Positions 23,337-27,135 of a stretch of 27,135 nt of DNA are shown here, one piece after another. The notes under the pieces were generated by a model that was not told the origin of the DNA, made no database searches, and saw only the letters and a program-made list of their open reading frames with translations. The position numbers and the translations under genes are program-made. The stretch is taken from contig CAJFFY010000036.1 in the NCBI GenBank assembly GCA_904374465.1, positions 1 to 27,135 of the forward strand. Reading direction: 5' to 3'. This stretch comes from an uncultured Subdoligranulum sp. Lineage in GTDB: Bacteria > Bacillota > Clostridia > Oscillospirales > Ruminococcaceae. How positions within the stretch are numbered: the first letter of the stretch is position 1; each line of letters opens with the position of its first letter.

Positions 23337-24749
23337 TCACTGCAATTTTTCGTCGTTGATCATCTTGCCGCCGAACACCGTGCGGAAGATGATCTTGATA
23401 TCCAGTGCCACGGTCCAGTTTTCGATGTACCAGATATCATAGCGGATGCGCTCGGCAATGTCGGTGTCGCCGCGCAGACCGTGGATCTGCGCCCATCCCG
23501 TACAGCCGGGCCGCACCTGCTGGCGCACCAGATAGCGCGGAATTTCTTCCTTGAAGTGCTCCACATGGAAAGGCACTTCGGGGCGGGGGCCCACCAGGGA
23601 CATGTCCCCCTTGAGGACGTTGAAGAACTGGGGCAGCTCGTCCAGGCTGAACTTGCGGATCAGGCTGCCGAACCGGGTTTTGCGGGGGTCATAGTCGGTG
23701 GACCAGCCGGTCTCCTGCTTGGCATTCACCCGCATGGACCGGAACTTATACATCATAAAGGGCTTTTTGTTCAGCCCGATGCGTTCCTGCCGGAAGATGA
23801 TGGGGCCCGGGCTGGACAGCTTGACCCCGATGGCCGTGATGAGCATGACAGGACTGGTGAGCACAATCAGGAGCAGACTGCCCACAATATCCAGTCCGCG
23901 TTTGACGGCGGCATTGAGAATGTTATCAAAGGGTGTCTGCCGCACATTGATCAGCTTGCACTCGTCCAGCACATCGATGGTGGGCCGGGCCGGCAGATAG
24001 TCACTGTAGAAGGGCACCATGGTGATGCGGGTGCCGTGCTTGTCGCAGGCCGCAAAAGTATGGGGCAGCAGCTGAATCTCGTTGGCCTCCAGCGCCACCA
24101 CCACCTCATCGATGGCGGAGTTTTCCAGGCTTTCGTCCAGTTTGTCGTAACTGCCCAGATAGGGCACGCCAAAGCCCGGTTCCTCAAAGGGCGCCAGGTA
24201 GCCATCCACCACAAAACCATAGTAGGGGTTATGTTCCAGGGCACGCAGATACAGGGCGGCGGATTTACCGCCCCCCACCAGAAGCATATGCCGCAGCCCC
24301 TCCCCTTTGCGGCGGCGCGCGCGGTCATACCAACGACGGATCAGTCGTTTGGCCACCACCAGCGCCGTGGCAAAAAAGTAGAAGAGCCCCAGCACCACGC
24401 GGGAGTAGTCATCCAGATGCATCAGGTACAGGATGAAGACAAAGACCAGGATACCTCCGCCGTTGATGATGGCGATGCGGGTGCTGCGTTCCGACAGGCC
24501 GCGCAGGCGGGAATTGCTGTAGATGCCCGCCACCCAGTAGGCGATGACCAGCAGCAGCGAGGTGACCGCACCGGCCAGAATGTTGCGGGGATCCCGGGCC
24601 ACATCCAATGCCGGTCCGGCGCCGCCCGGTTCAAAAAAGCGCACATAGTTGAACCGGATATAGTTGGCCAGCAGAAATCCAATGAAAATCAGGCCCGCGT
24701 CCAGCAGACCGCTGAGTATACTTTTATAGCGTTGGTTTTTTTCCAGCAC
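23337..24749 (-). CDS. Polyprenyl-phosphate sugar-1-phosphate transferase (initiating transferase)
   Basis: A 470-residue membrane enzyme that starts repeat-unit synthesis by moving a sugar-1-phosphate, probably glucose or galactose, from its UDP form to undecaprenyl phosphate. Four membrane segments lie in residues 10-135; a Rossmann-like cytoplasmic domain follows (LLVGGGKSAALYLRAL, 156-171). The C-terminal catalytic domain starts at KRGLDIVGSLLL (283-294) with its membrane helix, and continues with SPGPIIFRQERIG, MYKFRSMR, the catalytic Asp-Glu pair D370/E371 in SLDELPQFFNVLKGDMS, LVGPRP and RPGCTGWAQIHG. Length and layout are those of WbaP/CpsE-type enzymes. The start is GTG at 24749 with AAGGGAGG 9 bases before it. 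It is the first gene of the operon. Confidence 0.94.
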   Translation of the reverse strand: MLEKNQRYKSILSGLLDAGLIFIGFLLANYIRFNYVRFFEPGGAGPALDVARDPRNILAGAVTSLLLVIAYWVAGIYSNSRLRGLSERSTRIAIINGGGILVFVFILYLMHLDDYSRVVLGLFYFFATALVVAKRLIRRWYDRARRRKGEGLRHMLLVGGGKSAALYLRALEHNPYYGFVVDGYLAPFEEPGFGVPYLGSYDKLDESLENSAIDEVVVALEANEIQLLPHTFAACDKHGTRITMVPFYSDYLPARPTIDVLDECKLINVRQTPFDNILNAAVKRGLDIVGSLLLIVLTSPVMLITAIGVKLSSPGPIIFRQERIGLNKKPFMMYKFRSMRVNAKQETGWSTDYDPRKTRFGSLIRKFSLDELPQFFNVLKGDMSLVGPRPEVPFHVEHFKEEIPRYLVRQQVRPGCTGWAQIHGLRGDTDIAERIRYDIWYIENWTVALDIKIIFRTVFGGKMINDEKLQ

Positions 24750-24808
24750 CGGTGGTGCCCTCCCTTAGCAGTTGGTTCTGGGCCGCCGTTTTGCAGACTG
24801 CGGCACCG

Positions 24809-24834
24809 GTCTTTCCCTCAGGGTGCGGAAAGAC
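24809..24834 (-). other. Leader hairpin of the polysaccharide operon
   Basis: GTCTTTCC (24809-24816) pairs with GGAAAGAC (24827-24834) around a 10-base loop, just downstream of the predicted transcription start. No U-run follows, so it is not an intrinsic terminator; read-through from the WYL regulator gene is therefore possible. It may stabilise the mRNA or bind a regulator. Confidence 0.5.
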
Positions 24835-24843
24835 TATCTTATT

Positions 24844-24872
24844 ACCATACCATATTTCACAGCGGTTTGCAA
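24844..24872 (-). promoter_or_regulatory. Promoter of the polysaccharide operon
   Basis: On the minus strand TTGCAA (24872-24867), a 17-base spacer and TATGGT (24849-24844) lie 94 bases before the GTG start. The -35 box directly touches the stop codon of the WYL regulator gene (24873-24875). TATGGT is repeated 5 bases upstream, giving an alternative -10. Confidence 0.6.
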
Positions 24873-25868
24873 TCAACGGTACAGTTCCTCCAGACGATCC
24901 AGCGTCTTTTTCATCTCGGCGCGGACTTCCGGCGGACCGGACACCACCACACCGGTGCCAAAGCCCGCCACCCAGCCGAAAAACTGGGGGCTGACCTGCA
25001 CCGGCACCGTCATGGTAAAGTGCTCCCCGTCCTCGCAGGGGTTCAGGATCGGGCCAGTTCCGAACCGGTCGATCATCGCCCCGGCAAAGCGGTTTTCGCA
25101 CCGCAGCGTCACCCGTTTGAGGGGACCGTTGAACATGCCAAACATCTGCTGCATATAGGTGTTTACATCAAAGGCCGCATATTCGGCAGCACCTTCCCGG
25201 GCCGTGCCGGGCAGCTGGTGCACGCCCTGCATTTTGTCCACCCGGTAATGCTTCAGGCGGCCCTCGGTGTAGGCGATCAGGTAGTAGTTACCGTTTTCCC
25301 ACACCAGCACCCAGGGACTGACCCGGTAGAGCTGTCCGTCATGGCGGGGTGTCATCTTTTTCTGCAGGTTCCAGTCACAGTATTTGAACTGCACCTGCTC
25401 CCCTGCCGTGATGGCGCGGTGCAGGGCATCCACCGTATACAGGATCTTTTCGTCGGTGCTCTTGATCCGGCCGCTGACCAGCACTTTGCGGTCCAGTTCC
25501 TCCTGCCGGTAGCGGGAAGTAAACTGTCCCAGCTTATCGATGAGAATTTTGGACTTGCGCGCCGTAATGAATTTGCTGGCATACACAGCGTCCACCAGCA
25601 GTTTCAGTTCGGCCAGTTCAAACAGGGCATCGGTCATATAGTAGCCGCCGCCCCGCCCCCGCAGCTGAACGATCTCGTAGGGGGCGCCGGGCAGACTGTT
25701 CAGGGTGTTCAGATCCCCGTACACGCTTTTGCGCTCGGCATCCACCCCATGTTCCTGCAGCTTTTCCACCAGCTGTGGCACACTGAGGGGATGGTTTTCA
25801 TCCGTTTCCCGCGCCAGGATCTGCAAAAGAACCAACAGTTTTCGTTTTTGACCTTCTTTGCGTGGCAT
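24873..25868 (-). CDS. WYL-domain transcriptional regulator
   Basis: A 331-residue cytoplasmic regulator. The N-terminal helix-turn-helix (about 8-75) reads KLLVLLQILARETDEN, then SVPQLVEKLQEHG and RKSVYGDLNTLNSLPG. The central WYL domain (about 138-215) shows FKYCDWN, RVSPWVLVWENGNYYLIAY and HYRVDKMQ. A WCX-type C-terminal part carries VTLRCENRFAGAMIDRFG and ends VVVSGPPEVRAEMKKTL. WYL domains bind small ligands or nucleic-acid products and modulate HTH activity; the signal here is unknown. It lies directly upstream of the polysaccharide operon in the same direction and may control it, itself, or distant genes. ATG follows GGGAGGGGC. Confidence 0.92.
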   Translation of the reverse strand: MPRKEGQKRKLLVLLQILARETDENHPLSVPQLVEKLQEHGVDAERKSVYGDLNTLNSLPGAPYEIVQLRGRGGGYYMTDALFELAELKLLVDAVYASKFITARKSKILIDKLGQFTSRYRQEELDRKVLVSGRIKSTDEKILYTVDALHRAITAGEQVQFKYCDWNLQKKMTPRHDGQLYRVSPWVLVWENGNYYLIAYTEGRLKHYRVDKMQGVHQLPGTAREGAAEYAAFDVNTYMQQMFGMFNGPLKRVTLRCENRFAGAMIDRFGTGPILNPCEDGEHFTMTVPVQVSPQFFGWVAGFGTGVVVSGPPEVRAEMKKTLDRLEELYR

Positions 25869-25902
25869 AAGCCCCTCCCGCTATTTTCACATATACAGTC
25901 CT

Positions 25903-25931
25903 ATTATACACCCTGCAAACCTGTTGGGCAA
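25903..25931 (-). promoter_or_regulatory. Promoter of the WYL regulator gene
   Basis: On the minus strand TTGCCC (25931-25926), a 17-base spacer and a perfect TATAAT (25908-25903), preceded by GGGTG, lie 35 bases before the start codon. A partly palindromic CTGTATATGTG stretch downstream could be a binding site, but it is weak. Confidence 0.78.
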
Positions 25932-25972
25932 GCCTGGTGACAGAGTTTACAAATCTTTCAAAGGCTGCACAC

Positions 25973-26008
25973 AAAAAGCCGCCGCCCGGCGAAATGCCGG
26001 GCGGCGGC
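25973..26008 (-). terminator. Intrinsic terminator after the GGGtGRT gene
   Basis: A perfect 13-bp stem, GCCGCCGCCCGGC (25978-25990) with its complement (25996-26008), closes a 5-base loop. On the minus strand it is followed by five U (25977-25973). It lies 23 bases after the stop codon at 26032. Confidence 0.92.
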
Positions 26009-26031
26009 CCTTATGCAATTTGCAGAGGAGA

Positions 26032-27030
26032 TCAGGCGTTGGCCTGGGAAGCGGCAACGGCGCAAGCGACGGTCATACCAACCATCGGGTTGTTGCCGGC
26101 GCCGATGAGGCCCATCATCTCAACATGGGCAGGCACGGAGGAAGAACCAGCGAACTGGGCATCGCCATGCATACGGCCCATGGAGTCGGTCAGGCCGTAA
26201 GAGGCGGGACCGGCAGCCACGTTGTCGGGATGCAGGGTACGGCCCGTGCCGCCGCCGGAAGCGACGGAGAAGTACTTCTTACCGTTCTCGATGGCCCACT
26301 TCTTGTAGGTGCCGGCCACCAGGTGCTGGAAGCGGGTGGGGTTGGTGGAGTTGCCGGTGATGGAAACTTCCACGCCCTCGGCCTTCATGATGGCAACGCC
26401 TTCCAGAACGTCGTTGGCGCCGTAGCACTTGACAGCAGCGCGCTCACCGTCGGAGTAGGCGGTGGTGTTGACGACCTTCAGCTCGCCGGTCTTGAAGTCG
26501 TAGTCGGTCTGCACGTAGGTAAAGCCGTTGATGCGGCTGATGATCATAGCAGCATCCTTGCCCAGGCCGTTCAGGATAACACGCAGGGGCTCCTTGCGGA
26601 CCTTGTTGGCGGTACGGGCAATGCCGATGGCGCCTTCGGCGGCGGCGAAGGACTCGTGGCCGGCCAGGAAGGCGAAGCAATGGGTGTCCTCATGCAGCAG
26701 CATGGCACCCAGATTGCCGTGGCCCAGGCCAACCTTGCGCTGCTCGGCAACAGAGCCGGGCACGGTGAAGGCTTCCAGGCCCTCGCCGATGGCGGCGGCG
26801 CACTCGGCGGCGCTCTTCAGGCCGCGCTTGACGGCGATGGCAGTGCCGAGGGTGTAAGCCCAGACGGCGTTGTCGAAGCAGATGGGCTGAATGCCGCGGA
26901 TGATCTTATCGCAGTCGATGCCCTTGGCCAGCAGCATCTCGTTGCAGGCGTCGAGGCTTTCCAGGCCGTTGGCTTTCAGGCAGGCCTCGATTTTGGGCAT
27001 ACGGCGTTCCTGGGATTCAAAAGTTGCCAT
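26032..27030 (-). CDS. GGGtGRT family protein
   Basis: A 332-residue soluble protein of the GGGtGRT family (Pfam PF14057), named for a motif present here as SVASGGGTGRTLHPDNVAAG (near 251-270). Other well-kept stretches are GHGNLGAMLLHEDTHCFAFL with several His/Cys/Asp/Glu residues, GNSTNPTRFQHLVAGTYKKW and GRMHGDAQFAGSSSVPAHVE. The family is common in anaerobic Firmicutes and its biochemical role is not established; it is often encoded beside an iron-sulphur scaffold-like protein. Conserved His/Cys residues suggest metal or cofactor binding, which is inference. ATG has GGGAGGAAC 7 bases upstream. The gene lies 20 bases after the preceding, cut-off gene and before a strong terminator, so it is last in its operon. 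Confidence 0.92.
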   Translation of the reverse strand: MATFESQERRMPKIEACLKANGLESLDACNEMLLAKGIDCDKIIRGIQPICFDNAVWAYTLGTAIAVKRGLKSAAECAAAIGEGLEAFTVPGSVAEQRKVGLGHGNLGAMLLHEDTHCFAFLAGHESFAAAEGAIGIARTANKVRKEPLRVILNGLGKDAAMIISRINGFTYVQTDYDFKTGELKVVNTTAYSDGERAAVKCYGANDVLEGVAIMKAEGVEVSITGNSTNPTRFQHLVAGTYKKWAIENGKKYFSVASGGGTGRTLHPDNVAAGPASYGLTDSMGRMHGDAQFAGSSSVPAHVEMMGLIGAGNNPMVGMTVACAVAASQANA

Positions 27031-27050
27031 AGTGTATGTTCCTCCCTCTC

Positions 27051-27135
27051 TTATTCTTCACGCGGGTCGATGTACTTGACAGCGCCCTGCTCAGCAGAGA
27101 AGCGGCCGTAGGTGCCGATGTTCTTCTCGTAGGCT
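27051..27135 (-). CDS. 3' end of a gene, possibly NifU-like iron-sulphur scaffold (partial)
   Basis: Only the last 27 codons are inside the window; the tail reads YEKNIGTYGRFSAEQGAV followed by KYIDPREE and a TAA stop. It lies 20 bases before the GGGtGRT gene on the same strand, so the two are surely co-transcribed. In related Clostridia the partner of GGGtGRT is often annotated as an iron-sulphur cluster assembly scaffold. That context is the main basis for the guess, since no cluster-binding cysteine is in the visible part. Confidence 0.55.
   Translation of the reverse strand, partial: AYEKNIGTYGRFSAEQGAVKYIDPREE

Noticed and set aside
22182..25940. 1252-codon open frame on the plus strand
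   Set aside because: It is antisense to four genes with clear family motifs (WYL regulator, initiating transferase, GT4, start of the next GT). Long antisense frames are expected in GC-rich coding DNA; its sequence is His/Gly/Gln-rich with no recognisable domain.
1..27135. CRISPR arrays, tRNA/rRNA genes, insertion sequences, phage genes
   Set aside because: No spaced direct repeats, tRNA cloverleaf, transposase or terminal inverted repeats were recognised on either strand by reading.

Overview
The window is GC-rich, densely packed bacterial chromosome. Strong AGGAGG-type ribosome-binding sites, TTGACA/TATAAT promoters, frequent overlapping starts, occasional TTG/GTG starts, a GGGtGRT-family protein, a cstA-type carrier and Rnf-like subunits all point to a Gram-positive anaerobic gut Clostridium relative (Oscillospiraceae/Ruminococcaceae, Faecalibacterium/Subdoligranulum/Gemmiger-like). 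That placement is inferred from family recognition only. I see no phage, insertion sequence, CRISPR, tRNA or rRNA; there is no gene-free stretch longer than about 240 bases.

Left part (1-7.8 kb): a GH13 alpha-glucosidase-type gene and a cstA carrier are divergently transcribed from two well-formed back-to-back promoters. Next comes a three-gene polar amino-acid ABC transporter operon (binding lipoprotein, permease, ATPase). Its leader RNA carries an intrinsic terminator before the first gene and a competing upstream hairpin, and a large stem-loop separates the binding-protein gene from the permease gene. A membrane-anchored protein resembling a degraded LCP domain (minus) and a small acidic protein (plus) flank a near-perfect 35-bp palindrome.

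Middle part (7.8-14.2 kb, all minus): one apparent operon runs from a promoter near 14.17 kb: rpe, an RnfD-like protein, an RnfE-like protein with a 235-residue disordered N-terminal extension, an RnfA-like protein, a DUF1015 protein, an Arg-rich disordered protein and an RlmA-type 23S rRNA methyltransferase, ending at a 14-bp terminator stem. The Rnf part is the most unusual item. Only the membrane subunits D, E and A are present, with no B, C or G nearby, and the cysteines expected to hold the membrane [2Fe-2S] cluster between RnfA and RnfE are replaced. It looks like a repurposed, non-canonical Rnf/Nqr-fold membrane module.

Right part (14.2-24.9 kb, all minus): a cell-surface polysaccharide operon. 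In transcription order it holds a polyprenyl-phosphate sugar-1-phosphate transferase (initiation), two GT-B glycosyltransferases, a large polytopic membrane protein, a GT2 polyprenyl-phosphate-sugar-synthase-like enzyme, a second large polytopic membrane protein and UDP-galactopyranose mutase (galactofuranose supply). No flippase, polymerase or ABC exporter is in the window. A WYL-domain regulator lies immediately upstream in the same direction. At the right edge, a GGGtGRT protein follows the cut-off 3' end of another gene, possibly a NifU-like scaffold.
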